From the NCBI RefSeq assembly GCF_030503895.2, contig NZ_CP129970.2, positions 62,001 to 126,000 on the forward strand: 64,000 nt of DNA. Direction: 5' to 3'. Source of the stretch: Marivirga arenosa. Its GTDB lineage: Bacteria; Bacteroidota; Bacteroidia; Cytophagales; Cyclobacteriaceae. Positions 45,191-55,352 of this stretch are shown one piece after another. A program made the translations under genes and the position numbers. Under the pieces are notes generated by a model that saw nothing but the letters and a program-made list of their open reading frames with translations, was not told where the DNA came from and searched no databases. Each line of letters opens with the position of its first letter. Position 1 is the first letter of the stretch.

Positions 45191-47368
45191 TTATATACCA
45201 TCTGTAGATTCTAATTCAACATCAGAATATCGTAACTCTAAAATATCATTCAAAACGAAGTGCCCCTTCTCTCCTTGTCTACTCATTAAATGTAAACTTT
45301 CATCACTCAATTGGTAATGATAATGGATTTCAAAGTCCTCTTTGAAAGAATAGGATTGCTTCTTTAGCGAATTAAAATCCACATCAAAAAGTGTAGCATG
45401 AATATTCATTTTATCCTCTGATGAGGATACCAATATAATTCCTTCCTCCGTTTGAAATATCCCTTCATATTTTCCATTGATGTCAATTTCTTTTATAACA
45501 TAATCTGTACTATCAGGATTAAATTTCACCACAGTTAGGAAATTCGGCCATATAGCATCTCCTAACCCATCTCCCTGATATAAGGCTAACTGAAGATTAC
45601 TATTTCTTAAAGCAGTTAATTCAAGAGGCTTTTCTTGAGTATCAATTTCTATGTCATTTTTTATTTTTCCGTTTTCATCTGCCACCACTATGTGGTTAAT
45701 GAAATCTAATGAATCAACATGACTTTCATACAATAAAAAATTTAGATCGCCTCCACCTGCAACTGAAATATCATTAATTTGCTGCCAGGCTTTATTGGAT
45801 TGATATAATGAAGGAACAGCATTATACCATCTAACTTTTGTATCATTTCTAGCAGCATAAAATGCTTGAGGAACACTATCCTGATTAAAATAATATCCTC
45901 CAAAATATTCCAGCTCATTTACATTAGTAACTGAGTGATTGATATACGCTATATTTTTAGGAAGTGAATCATATTCATTTTCTGGATTTTGCCATTCAAA
46001 TTTCAGCCTTCTAAAGGTTGGGATTTCCTGAGCAAAGGGTTTTTCAAACTGCTCCACAATTTGAGTTTTCAATCTATTAGCAGTTTCTCCCCTTATCTTT
46101 AATAATTCACCAGATTCAGATTTAAAATATTCTTTAAACCCCTCAACTCCTCCATAATATTGTTGGTAGAAGTCTTTGTTTTTATTAAGATCACTCAAGG
46201 CAATTTGCTCATTGTAACTTTCTAAGGCATTTTCCAATTGGATAGTCTGCTGAAATACTCGATTTATGGTGTATAATTTGACTTGTAAAGATATCTCTTC
46301 AGCAGTATCGTAGACTGCTAAACTCTTTTGTTCATTAATCAAATCCAGCTTATCATCTTTATATTGGAAAAGATTAGCCACTGGTGAATTCAAATCATAC
46401 TTTCTAATCCTGTAAATTGATTTCCTTTCTATAGGATCGATATCAATTGAATCATTTGGCTGCCAATTTTCCATCTGATCAAAACTATCATCAAGCTTGT
46501 CTTCAATTTGAGTAATATCTTTTCTCAATTGATCTATCTCAGTATCGATTACATTTTTTACCTCATTCACCCAAGAAGTATAATCCCACAATTTAATATT
46601 GTTCACCAAAAAGTCTGTTTGGATCACCAATCCGTCTAAACGGTATGTTTTAATTTGATTAAATGACAACTGCTGATCGAGTTCAAAGGGAGGATATTTG
46701 CTAGCTGCATCTTTATAGGCTTTGAAATAGTACAGCGTTGAATCATAACTGTTTTTCACCAAATCAAATCGAGCTTTTAGATCTTCATCAAAAAGGAGAT
46801 AAATATCCTTGAGTGAATTGTAGTCCCCGTTTATTCGGACAAAGTTTTTCGCTGCCAAATCATATTGCTCTACCATCTTCATGAAATTATCATAAATAGG
46901 TGGCATATGCACTAAGAATGAATCAGCTTCTTTATAGCCTTGCTCAAAAACAGATTGAACCGCCTCAAATTCTAACACTGGTTTCCCATTTCTTTTAAAT
47001 TCATTAGTAAAGTTTGGATAATACCACTCATTTCTTCTTACCTCTCGGTCGTCAATCAAATCTCTAGATCGACCAAATAATAGTTTGGCTCTTTCTGCAT
47101 TAGCAATAGCTGATTCATAATCCGAAATAGGATGAGCATTTTTGTAGCGTTCTTGAAATATTAAAGCTAACTGAATATTAGTTGCAGGATGTTCATTATT
47201 ACTTTTGAAAAAATCAAATAAAAGTGGAAATACCAAATCTATGCTATCCCCTAAAAAATAAGGATTGATATCATCATCATAATCAAGCTCTAATTGAGCA
47301 TAATTTACTTTAGGCAATAAGATGAATAACGATATGATAAATAGTAACTTCTTCATGTTCTTAATCAT
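45191..47368 (-). CDS. Large exported protein of unknown function, CHAT operon gene 3
   Basis: 725 residues with a signal peptide (MKKLLFIISLFILL, ending N-Y-A-Q). Start ATG 47368 overlaps the OmpA-type gene by 8 bases; ATG 47356 is an equally good alternative. The first 500 residues look helical and TPR-like without clear repeat consensus (LLFGRSRDLIDDREVRRNEW; coiled coil at about 265-300). The last 220 residues (from about 510: G-G-Y-Y-F-N-Q-D-S-V-P-Q-A-F-Y) look like a beta-propeller, with short repeated strands. I do not recognise the family. Its constant neighbours here are the PD40-OmpA and CHAT proteins, which suggests one complex. Confidence 0.7.
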   Translation of the reverse strand: MIKNMKKLLFIISLFILLPKVNYAQLELDYDDDINPYFLGDSIDLVFPLLFDFFKSNNEHPATNIQLALIFQERYKNAHPISDYESAIANAERAKLLFGRSRDLIDDREVRRNEWYYPNFTNEFKRNGKPVLEFEAVQSVFEQGYKEADSFLVHMPPIYDNFMKMVEQYDLAAKNFVRINGDYNSLKDIYLLFDEDLKARFDLVKNSYDSTLYYFKAYKDAASKYPPFELDQQLSFNQIKTYRLDGLVIQTDFLVNNIKLWDYTSWVNEVKNVIDTEIDQLRKDITQIEDKLDDSFDQMENWQPNDSIDIDPIERKSIYRIRKYDLNSPVANLFQYKDDKLDLINEQKSLAVYDTAEEISLQVKLYTINRVFQQTIQLENALESYNEQIALSDLNKNKDFYQQYYGGVEGFKEYFKSESGELLKIRGETANRLKTQIVEQFEKPFAQEIPTFRRLKFEWQNPENEYDSLPKNIAYINHSVTNVNELEYFGGYYFNQDSVPQAFYAARNDTKVRWYNAVPSLYQSNKAWQQINDISVAGGGDLNFLLYESHVDSLDFINHIVVADENGKIKNDIEIDTQEKPLELTALRNSNLQLALYQGDGLGDAIWPNFLTVVKFNPDSTDYVIKEIDINGKYEGIFQTEEGIILVSSSEDKMNIHATLFDVDFNSLKKQSYSFKEDFEIHYHYQLSDESLHLMSRQGEKGHFVLNDILELRYSDVELESTDGI

Positions 47369-49460
47369 TTTGCGCCAATTGAATGTCTAATATTTTTAAT
47401 TCTACTCTTCGATTCTTGGCTCTATTTTCCTCAGAATCGTTAGGCACCACAGGCTTGGATTCTCCGTAACCCTGTGAAATTAATCTATCTTCCTCAATGC
47501 CATTACTCGTGATATAACTGATTACACTATTGGCCCGTTGTTTAGATAGTCGTACATTATAAGCAGCCGCCCCAATATCATCAGTATGTGCAGCAATCTC
47601 AATTTTCATTGTAGGATATGATTTCATTAGTTTTATAACCCTATCTAGCTCTTCAAAACTACTTTCAAATAAGTCTGATTTATTTGATTCAAAGTAGATA
47701 TCCTTTAAGGTCAGGTTAGCATCCTTAGCTAAAGGTTGCAGTTTTAATTCAACTCCTTTACTATCTTCTTTAATCTCACCAGTGCTTTCATCAATGGTTT
47801 GCAATTTACCTTGATCCGAAATCTCAATTTCAGTAGAGTTAAAGGCATAACCTCTATCACTTGAAGCCTCCACCATATAACGGTCTCCCACCCTCAAATT
47901 AATGGTTTGATTTCCAGAAATCACAATCTCTTCATTTCTTGTCTTATTGCGAATTATCAAGGTAGAAGATGAAACAGACCCTCCACTCAATAAATCATTT
48001 ACATTAATAGGAACTCCAATTTTCTCAGGGATTAACTCAATATCCTCTTCATAAACACGGTATAAAATCAAACCCGTCAAGTCAATTGAAAAACTTTTAG
48101 ATTTAAAATTTTCACTTTCTACTTCCACAGTATAGGCATTGCCAATAGGTAGGTCTACTCTAGTTTTCCAGTTTTGACCATCTGATTCTACAATATCTAC
48201 CGTTCGACCGGATGTATTTTTAACTGTGATAGTAGACTTTAAGGGATCATACAACTCAATATCATAAATATTCACATTAAGGTGGGCAGTAGTGAATAAA
48301 TCAATATTCTGCTCATATTCCTGATAACTCTCTATATCTCTCAAATCATAATAATAAAGAGCGCTGCTGTAGTCCTCTTTCCTTACTTCTAAATTATAGG
48401 CTCTTCCAGCAGATAATACAATAGAATAAAAACCATCTGATGGGTTATTATCAAAACTGGTAATGATTTCAGATGTATTGGCATCTGTAATCCTGATTGA
48501 TGCTGATAAACCCTCTTTACTGTCAGCATCTCGAATAACACCTTGAAGGGTGACATTTTGGAACTGTCTAAATTCCTGAGGAATTTCAACACTATATATA
48601 TCATTACGCTTTGAGAAGTACATTAAATCACCAGATGCAGAGATGGAAGAAAATAAATCATCATCCGTGGTATTTACATATTCCAGAGGTACTGGTTTAA
48701 CCCAATCCCCATCTTCATTGAGTCTGGTCTGATACAAATCAAAGCCTCCTATTCCTCCTTCCCTTAATGAAGCAAATATTAAAGTCCTATTATCCGCCAT
48801 GATTTTAGGAGCTTTTTCGCATCCTAAATTGACAGGATACGGTAAAACTTCTGGTTCAGACCAACCAGAATCAGTTTTTTGAGAAGCATAAATCTCATAG
48901 CAAAATTCATTTATGCCTTCTGGGATGTTTTTACTATTACGAGTGAAATAAAGTGTTTTTCCATCAGTTGAAATAGTTGGAAAACCATCAAAGCTTGATG
49001 AATTAATTTCAGGCCCCATATTTTCTGGCTCAGTCCAATTGTCACCTACCCTTTCAGAAAAATATATATCCTCAGCTCCATAACCTCCGTCAAATGAAGC
49101 ATGAAAATATATTCTATTACCGTCATAACTAAAGTTAGGGCCACTGATTACATCGTTGGAATCTGCTGCCATATTAACGCTATCAATGGGAACTTCATCA
49201 ATCCATTTACCATCTTCAAATCTGGTTAAATAAAGATTCCAGAGTCCGTTTTGATTAGACTCGAATATCATAATCCGACCATTCGCACTAATACTAGGTG
49301 CATATTCTGTAAACTCATCGGAGCTGATTTCAGCTACAATAGTCTTAGGATATATTGAATCTAATACTTGTTCTATCGAATCCTTTTTGGATTGTGAATA
49401 AGCAATAGATGCGCTAAACACCAATGCGATTATTAAAAAAATTTTATTATAATAGTTCAT
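47361..49460 (-). CDS. PD40-propeller OmpA family protein, CHAT operon gene 2
   Basis: 699 residues from ATG 49460, which gives a clean signal peptide (IFLIIALVFSASIAYSQ); the earlier ATG at 49499 would overlap the CHAT gene. Residues about 45-290 are WD40-like PD40 blades (YAPSISANGRIMIFESN, then GPNFSYDGNRIYFHASFDGG, FPTISTDGKTLYFTRN). Carboxypeptidase-regulatory-like modules follow (about 305-560). The C-terminal OmpA domain (about 580-699: IYFESNKSDLFESS, then I-A-A-H-T-D-D-I-G and NRRVELKI) binds peptidoglycan. It would anchor a periplasmic complex to the cell wall. Stop and start overlap the downstream gene by 8 bases. Confidence 0.92.
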   Translation of the reverse strand: MNYYNKIFLIIALVFSASIAYSQSKKDSIEQVLDSIYPKTIVAEISSDEFTEYAPSISANGRIMIFESNQNGLWNLYLTRFEDGKWIDEVPIDSVNMAADSNDVISGPNFSYDGNRIYFHASFDGGYGAEDIYFSERVGDNWTEPENMGPEINSSSFDGFPTISTDGKTLYFTRNSKNIPEGINEFCYEIYASQKTDSGWSEPEVLPYPVNLGCEKAPKIMADNRTLIFASLREGGIGGFDLYQTRLNEDGDWVKPVPLEYVNTTDDDLFSSISASGDLMYFSKRNDIYSVEIPQEFRQFQNVTLQGVIRDADSKEGLSASIRITDANTSEIITSFDNNPSDGFYSIVLSAGRAYNLEVRKEDYSSALYYYDLRDIESYQEYEQNIDLFTTAHLNVNIYDIELYDPLKSTITVKNTSGRTVDIVESDGQNWKTRVDLPIGNAYTVEVESENFKSKSFSIDLTGLILYRVYEEDIELIPEKIGVPINVNDLLSGGSVSSSTLIIRNKTRNEEIVISGNQTINLRVGDRYMVEASSDRGYAFNSTEIEISDQGKLQTIDESTGEIKEDSKGVELKLQPLAKDANLTLKDIYFESNKSDLFESSFEELDRVIKLMKSYPTMKIEIAAHTDDIGAAAYNVRLSKQRANSVISYITSNGIEEDRLISQGYGESKPVVPNDSEENRAKNRRVELKILDIQLAQND

Positions 49461-49468
49461 AGAAATAC

Positions 49469-52400
49469 TTATTCTCCAATTATAGTAAATGCTGCCCAAT
49501 AATAGGGTTGTGGAAATTGTTCCTTAATTTTCATTTGTGCTTTCCTGAAGGCTGAAAATTTATCATCCCCTTCTGTCCAATGTTTGTAAAATTCTGTCAT
49601 TAAAAGTTGAGTTGTATAATCATTGACAGTCCATAGACTCATGATTAGATTATCTGCTCCTGCTACCAAAAATGCACGTTGAAGTCCATAAACTCCTTCT
49701 CCATTTTTTACATCTCCTAAACCTGTTTCACAAGCAGATAACACTACTAATTCGGTATCATCCAAATTAAGATTCATAGTTTCGTAGGCTGTAAGTAAGC
49801 CATCTTCAAAACTATTTTCATAAGGTAAGCCTCCAGCAAGACCGATTGAAGCACCTGAAAGCAATATACCAGATCTTAATAATGGATTCTCTTCTTTACC
49901 TTGATTTTCTACTCCTGAAATCTTTTTATCAGCATCATAAGTCTTAAAGAAGCCATGGGTAGCAATATGTAATATATTTGGTGCTGAGATGCTATCTATC
50001 AAAATTTCATTTGCATCTTTTTCTAAATATTTCCTCACTTGCCAATTGCTTGACCTAGTCATAGAATCAATGGCGTTAATTTCCTTTTTGGTACCCGGGA
50101 GTCTTGGAATACCACCACTGAAATTCCTCATTAACCCTACCGTTTCGGCTGTTAAATTCATCTCGTCTTCTGATCTTCCTAAAGAAAAATCAGGTGATCC
50201 AATTAGCACTAAAGTTGGCGTTTTACTTCTCAAATCTAAATCATCAGCAATCATCACTGAATCTGAACTTTCACCAGCAGAATCAACTGCCAAATCAGTT
50301 TTAGGTATTGGGATTTCATTTTGCTTAATCAAATCTCGAGAACTTGTAATAATTCTGATATTCTCTTTTTCAAGAAGATATTGATCTAAGTTCTCGCTGT
50401 AAAGTGTATTGATATTTATTTTATTATAAATTCCATCTGGACTGATGAATAGCTTATCTAAATTTTCTGGAATCTTTTCATCTACCCATTCCCAAAGGTT
50501 CTCATAAGAAATTTTATCCATCAATTTAAACTTGATCAAATTCTGATAGGCATTAAAATATTTTTGTTCAATTCTTCTTCCCTCTTGTAGAATTGCAATT
50601 TCAGGTTCCGTCATATCGGAAGTCAAAATCAAACCTGCATATATAATGGAATCATTTCTTAAACTCTTCTTAACTCTTACTAGCTCAACCACACCAGTAT
50701 TTGGTGCTAAGCTTGCTTTTAATTTTCTCCAGTTTATACTGTCTGCTCCAAAACCTGCATTGAATAAATTAGACTTCAAACTCAATTCTTTTTCCATATT
50801 ATTAATGGAAACCTCCAATTCATCTAAATCAATATTTTGTTCCTCTAATTCATCTTTTGTGTAAGAGTAATATTGGATTGCTTTTTCTTTCTTAGATTGC
50901 CATTGTTTGAATAATGAAATCAGCTCCTCATCTCCACTATTTAAGATCTTATTTCTCATCTTAGCCGAAGCATTCAATAACATTGCTTTGGTAGACAATT
51001 GCAGGTCAAATAAATCTTCTTTCAGCTTAGGGATTTTAGTGTAGTTTTCAAGTGCAAAATCTTTATAGGCTTCAAAAACTGGATTTACCTTATGGTAAAA
51101 GGCAGATTTTTCACTTTCACTCATGGAAGGAAAATATTCTTTGAAAAGAAATAAGTAGCTATCAACAGCAGTTGCAAATAAATTATAGGCTGAGTCTATA
51201 TCATTTTCTACTTGCTTTAAAATACCCCAACCATATAGGGTAAAGATATAGTCTGGATGATTATCTCCTAATACTTCTTTTCTTAAATCTGTAACTCTAG
51301 CAAATAAAGAATCTGCTTTATCAAATTGATCCTGCTTTTGGTATAAAACAGCAAGATTATATTGAGTACTAGCATAAACGGGATTTTCTTTACCGTATAC
51401 TTTTTCATCAATTACCAATGATTTTTCATAGAAGTCTTCTGCCTTATTAAAATCTTCATTGCTCAAATATAAGGAAGCTAAGTTGTGTAAGGTAGTAGCA
51501 TATTTAGGATGGTTAACTCCATAGATTATCGAATCCATCTCTAGAGCCTCATTCAGCAAGGGAAGGGCTTCTTTAACATTACCCTCACTTTGATAAATAG
51601 AAGATAGATTTTCTATAGAGGTAACATAAGATGGATGAAGCTTACCAAGTTTTTTGATATAAATTTCGATGGCCTTTTGAAGATTATTTTTTGCCTCCCT
51701 TAAATTCCCTGTGCTTTGATAATATAAACCCATACCCGATAAGGCATCAGCATAAGCAGCACTTTGCTCTCCAAAAATTAGCTTTGATAAATCTAAGGAC
51801 TGCCTAAAGTAGCGCTCTGCTTTTGGATAATCAGCTTCAGCCAATTTCACTAAAGCTAATTTTGAATTCACATTCAATAATGCGGGATGCTCACTTCCCA
51901 AACTTGCTGTATAAGTTTTTTCAGCTAATTGATATAAAGAATCTGCTACTCTGTATTGAGATCTACTTTGCGCAACAGCTCCTAAATTTTCGTAGGTTCT
52001 CGCTATGTTTTCATGTTCCTCCTCAAAAATAGACCTGAAGATCTTTCCAGCGTCTTCAAAATATGAAGCTGCTAAATCGTAATCACTATCTTCTAATCTT
52101 AAAGAACCTAAGTTATTTAAGGTATTGGCATATTCTACCGTTTGCTTACCCAGGGTTTCTTCAATTTGCTTCAAATTTTGAGTAAAGTACGAAGCAGCTT
52201 TTTCAATATTGGTTCTATTCTGCTCTAAAACCCCTAAGCTATTTCTAGTTTGTATCTGGATTTCTGTTTTGAATTTATCATTGCCTTCAAATTGAGCAAG
52301 AGCCTTATTCAGATATAATTCAGCTGAATCAAAATCAGCTAATTCAAGATAAAGATCTCCAGTATTTTTATAAGCTAGCGCTTTCTCCTCCTGCCTTCCG

Positions 52401-53557
52401 GCTATATTTTTAAGTATGTCAGCCTCTAAAGCTAGCAGTAAATTTAAAGCAGAATCTAATTGACCCATAGATTTAAATACCAAGGCTTTTTGAGCTAATA
52501 TTTTTACGGATTGAAGACTGTCCTCTATTGTCTGTATCTCCAGTGAGTCATTAGCAATGGTATAAAGGTTTAATGCAGTTTCATAATCACCATTATTATA
52601 AGCAATAGCGGCACTATTTAATTGACTCTGTAAATCATCACCACTTAAAGCCAGTAAGGATTCTCCTTTTTTAGTTTGTCCAGTTTTTTGATATAAAACT
52701 CCTAGATTATTTTTTGCACTGACATATAAATCCTTTTCAGTTTCTCCATCCTTTTCTAATTGGGAAATCAATATCTCATAAAATGTTATAGCTCTATCAT
52801 TCTGACTACTTTCTTGATAAATTAAAGCTCTTTGGTAGGCTGAGATTTTCCAGAGATCAGAGTTTTGTAAGTTGTTATCCTGAGTGATCCCGATTACCTT
52901 ATCATAGTAATTAGCGGCTTGATCTAACTGACCCTTTTCTTGTACCAATGATGCAACATAATAAAGGGCATTCAAATATTGCGTTCCGGCTTGAGCTGTA
53001 AATTGAACAAGTTCAGGTAAGGCTTTTTGAAAATACTCTAATGCTTTATCATCTTGGTTTTGATATAGTAGTGAAGCATAATCATAAGTTGCTAAAGCTT
53101 GATTCAGAGAATTTGGATCTTCCTTTTTTAGCAATTCCATGTAATCCTTCGAATACTGAATTGCTTCATCAGTATTTTCGAGTTGAATATTAAGTTGAGC
53201 TAAAAAATTAATAAGCTGAATATAAAATTGTATTTGTTGATCGAATGTAACATCATTCATCAACTCTAATTCTCTTTGAGCTAATTCTAATCCATATTTA
53301 TAATCCTGAGTTTGAAAAGACAATTTCACCCCTAAGTGTAATGTGAGCACATAGGCTTGGTGTACCTCACCATAGGTTTTTTCAGCTTGTTGGAGTGCCT
53401 TTTCTAATAAAGAATTAGCCAATTCAAGCTTATTCTCATTTTGAGCTTGCTGTAGTGCAGAAAATGAATCTTCCCATGAGCTTTGGGCATAGCTTTGCGT
53501 TGAGATAATAGCAGAAAAGCCAAAGATTAATAGAATTACAAAAATGGAGTTTTTCAT
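49469..53557 (-). CDS. Exported TPR-CHAT caspase-like protein, CHAT operon gene 1
   Basis: 1,362 residues from ATG 53557, with a signal peptide (SIFVILLIFGFSAIISTQSYAQ). About 800 residues of TPR repeats follow, many of the kinesin-light-chain type (e.g. NLASLYLSNEDFNKAEDFYEKS), then a helical linker and a C-terminal CHAT domain. The caspase-like dyad is intact: His1201 in HIATHGFF and Cys1276 in SACETGLGD, with the closing FLVAGADNLIMSLWTVND. It therefore should be a protease or a sensor of one fold with caspases, placed in the periplasm or at the surface. It heads the operon, 8 bases before the PD40-OmpA gene. Confidence 0.9.
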   Translation of the reverse strand: MKNSIFVILLIFGFSAIISTQSYAQSSWEDSFSALQQAQNENKLELANSLLEKALQQAEKTYGEVHQAYVLTLHLGVKLSFQTQDYKYGLELAQRELELMNDVTFDQQIQFYIQLINFLAQLNIQLENTDEAIQYSKDYMELLKKEDPNSLNQALATYDYASLLYQNQDDKALEYFQKALPELVQFTAQAGTQYLNALYYVASLVQEKGQLDQAANYYDKVIGITQDNNLQNSDLWKISAYQRALIYQESSQNDRAITFYEILISQLEKDGETEKDLYVSAKNNLGVLYQKTGQTKKGESLLALSGDDLQSQLNSAAIAYNNGDYETALNLYTIANDSLEIQTIEDSLQSVKILAQKALVFKSMGQLDSALNLLLALEADILKNIAGRQEEKALAYKNTGDLYLELADFDSAELYLNKALAQFEGNDKFKTEIQIQTRNSLGVLEQNRTNIEKAASYFTQNLKQIEETLGKQTVEYANTLNNLGSLRLEDSDYDLAASYFEDAGKIFRSIFEEEHENIARTYENLGAVAQSRSQYRVADSLYQLAEKTYTASLGSEHPALLNVNSKLALVKLAEADYPKAERYFRQSLDLSKLIFGEQSAAYADALSGMGLYYQSTGNLREAKNNLQKAIEIYIKKLGKLHPSYVTSIENLSSIYQSEGNVKEALPLLNEALEMDSIIYGVNHPKYATTLHNLASLYLSNEDFNKAEDFYEKSLVIDEKVYGKENPVYASTQYNLAVLYQKQDQFDKADSLFARVTDLRKEVLGDNHPDYIFTLYGWGILKQVENDIDSAYNLFATAVDSYLFLFKEYFPSMSESEKSAFYHKVNPVFEAYKDFALENYTKIPKLKEDLFDLQLSTKAMLLNASAKMRNKILNSGDEELISLFKQWQSKKEKAIQYYSYTKDELEEQNIDLDELEVSINNMEKELSLKSNLFNAGFGADSINWRKLKASLAPNTGVVELVRVKKSLRNDSIIYAGLILTSDMTEPEIAILQEGRRIEQKYFNAYQNLIKFKLMDKISYENLWEWVDEKIPENLDKLFISPDGIYNKININTLYSENLDQYLLEKENIRIITSSRDLIKQNEIPIPKTDLAVDSAGESSDSVMIADDLDLRSKTPTLVLIGSPDFSLGRSEDEMNLTAETVGLMRNFSGGIPRLPGTKKEINAIDSMTRSSNWQVRKYLEKDANEILIDSISAPNILHIATHGFFKTYDADKKISGVENQGKEENPLLRSGILLSGASIGLAGGLPYENSFEDGLLTAYETMNLNLDDTELVVLSACETGLGDVKNGEGVYGLQRAFLVAGADNLIMSLWTVNDYTTQLLMTEFYKHWTEGDDKFSAFRKAQMKIKEQFPQPYYWAAFTIIGE

Positions 53558-53605
53558 ACATGCGCAAGATGAGGAAATCACAAGAAATTTGAAAAAATTT
53601 CATCG

Positions 53606-53627
53606 AAATACCTACATTTAGGTATTT
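53606..53627. repeat. Inverted repeat in the CHAT / M1 peptidase divergent region
   Basis: AAATACCT (53606-53613) and AGGTATTT (53620-53627), 8 bp around a 6-base spacer. A TACATTTA box (53613-53620) with TTTG 21 bases upstream overlaps it, so it may be an operator for the plus-strand gene. Confidence 0.4.
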
Positions 53628-53707
53628 GCATACTAAATATAGTAACTATTAGTGATGGATTTTGCATGACTTACTAATTAATTAATTGAATTTCAATCAC
53701 CTAGTTT

Positions 53708-55351
53708 ATGATGAACATCAAAAACATACTACTTACCATACTGATTTATTCTACAATTTATTTTACAACTTCAGCCCAAAAAGTATTCACAAAAGCAGAT
53801 AGCTTAAAAGGAGGTTTAACTGAAGAAAGACTATGGTGGGATTTAAATTATTATCATTTAAGCACAAAAGTACATCCTGATCAACAAAAAATAGAGGGGT
53901 CAAATTTGATTCGATACAGAGTTCTAAAATCTCATGACGTGATGCAAATTGATTTACAAGCTCCAATGCAGATAGATAGCGTGGTTCAAAATGGAAAAAA
54001 ACTAGCTTATCAATCAACAGGAGCAGCTCATTTTATTGAATTACATGACCCACAACCAAAAGATAGCTATCAAGATTTAATTGTATATTTTTCAGGTAAG
54101 CCCAGGAAAGCTAAAAATGCACCTTGGGATGGCGGATTTTCCTGGAAAAAGGATAAAAATAATCAACATTTTATTGCTACCTCAAATCAAGGTATAGGAG
54201 CTAGTATTTGGTGGCCATGCAAGGAGCATCCCTATGATGAACCCGATAGCATGCTGATTAGTGTAAATATCCCAAAGCCCTTAGTTGATGTTTCTAACGG
54301 CCGACTTAGAAAAGTTGAAGATCTGGGAGATAGCAGAACTTATAATTGGTTTGTAAGTAATCCCATCAATAACTATGGAGTCAATCTCAACATTGGGGAT
54401 TATGTAAATTTTGAAGAAAAGTACAAAGGTGAAAAAGGTGTATTGGACTGCAGCTACTGGGTATTAAGCTACAATCTGGCAAAAGCCAAAAAGCAGTTTA
54501 AAGAAGTGCCCCGAATGTTGGAAGCCTTTGAATATTGGTTCGGGCCTTATCCCTTTTATGAAGATAGCTATAAATTAGTTGAAGCTCCTTATTTAGGAAT
54601 GGAGCATCAGAGTTCAGTAACCTATGGGAATGAATTTAAAAATGGCTACAGAGGAAGAGATTTAAGCCAAACGGGCTGGGGATTAAAATTTGATTTTATT
54701 ATCATTCATGAATCTGGTCATGAGTGGTTTGCAAATAACATAACCCATAATGATGTAGCGGATATGTGGATTCATGAAGGGTTTACCCATTATTCAGAAA
54801 ATTTATTTTTAGATTATCATTTCGATTCATTAGCTGCCAATGCTTATGTGCGAGGGGTAAGATCTTCCATATCTAATGATAGACCCATAATAGGGCAATA
54901 TGGTGTGTCTCATGAAGGTTCTGGAGATATGTATTATAAAGGAGCCAATATGCTTCACACAATACGTCAATTATTTGATGACGATAAGAAATGGCGTAAA
55001 ACCTTAAGAGGTTTAAATGAGGTATTCTACCATCAAACGGTAAGCACACAGCAAATTGAAGACTATATCGAAAAGGCTTATGGAGATACTTTGAGCTTTG
55101 TATTTGACCAATATTTAAGAACTACACTAATTCCTACTTTTACCTACAGAATACTGGACAACAAGCTCCTTTATAAATGGGAAAATACAGTTGAAGATTT
55201 TAAAATGCCTATTCGCATTTTTATCAATGGGGAAGAAGAATGGCTGGTTCCTAATTCCAAAAGCTATGAAACATTAGAAAATCTCCCTGAAAACACAGAT
55301 ATTATGGTTGATCCAAATTTCTACATTTCAACTTTTAATCTAACGGAATAG
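53708..55351 (+). CDS. M1 family metallopeptidase (aminopeptidase N-like)
   Basis: 547 residues with signal peptide (ILLTILIYSTIYFTTSAQ), so exported. After a beta-sandwich N-domain (about 30-230) comes the thermolysin-like domain with H334-E-S-G-H338-E-W and third zinc ligand E357 (W-I-H-E-G-F-T-H-Y-S-E), an intact HEXXH-X18-E site. The substrate-gating block M-E-H-Q-S-S-V-T-Y-G near residue 299 corresponds to the GxMEN exopeptidase motif, here in variant form. The protein is shorter than typical M1 enzymes (about 600-900) and lacks their C-terminal helical domain. Start ATG 53708 or 53711. Confidence 0.93.
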   Translation: MMNIKNILLTILIYSTIYFTTSAQKVFTKADSLKGGLTEERLWWDLNYYHLSTKVHPDQQKIEGSNLIRYRVLKSHDVMQIDLQAPMQIDSVVQNGKKLAYQSTGAAHFIELHDPQPKDSYQDLIVYFSGKPRKAKNAPWDGGFSWKKDKNNQHFIATSNQGIGASIWWPCKEHPYDEPDSMLISVNIPKPLVDVSNGRLRKVEDLGDSRTYNWFVSNPINNYGVNLNIGDYVNFEEKYKGEKGVLDCSYWVLSYNLAKAKKQFKEVPRMLEAFEYWFGPYPFYEDSYKLVEAPYLGMEHQSSVTYGNEFKNGYRGRDLSQTGWGLKFDFIIIHESGHEWFANNITHNDVADMWIHEGFTHYSENLFLDYHFDSLAANAYVRGVRSSISNDRPIIGQYGVSHEGSGDMYYKGANMLHTIRQLFDDDKKWRKTLRGLNEVFYHQTVSTQQIEDYIEKAYGDTLSFVFDQYLRTTLIPTFTYRILDNKLLYKWENTVEDFKMPIRIFINGEEEWLVPNSKSYETLENLPENTDIMVDPNFYISTFNLTE

Positions 55352-55352
55352 C

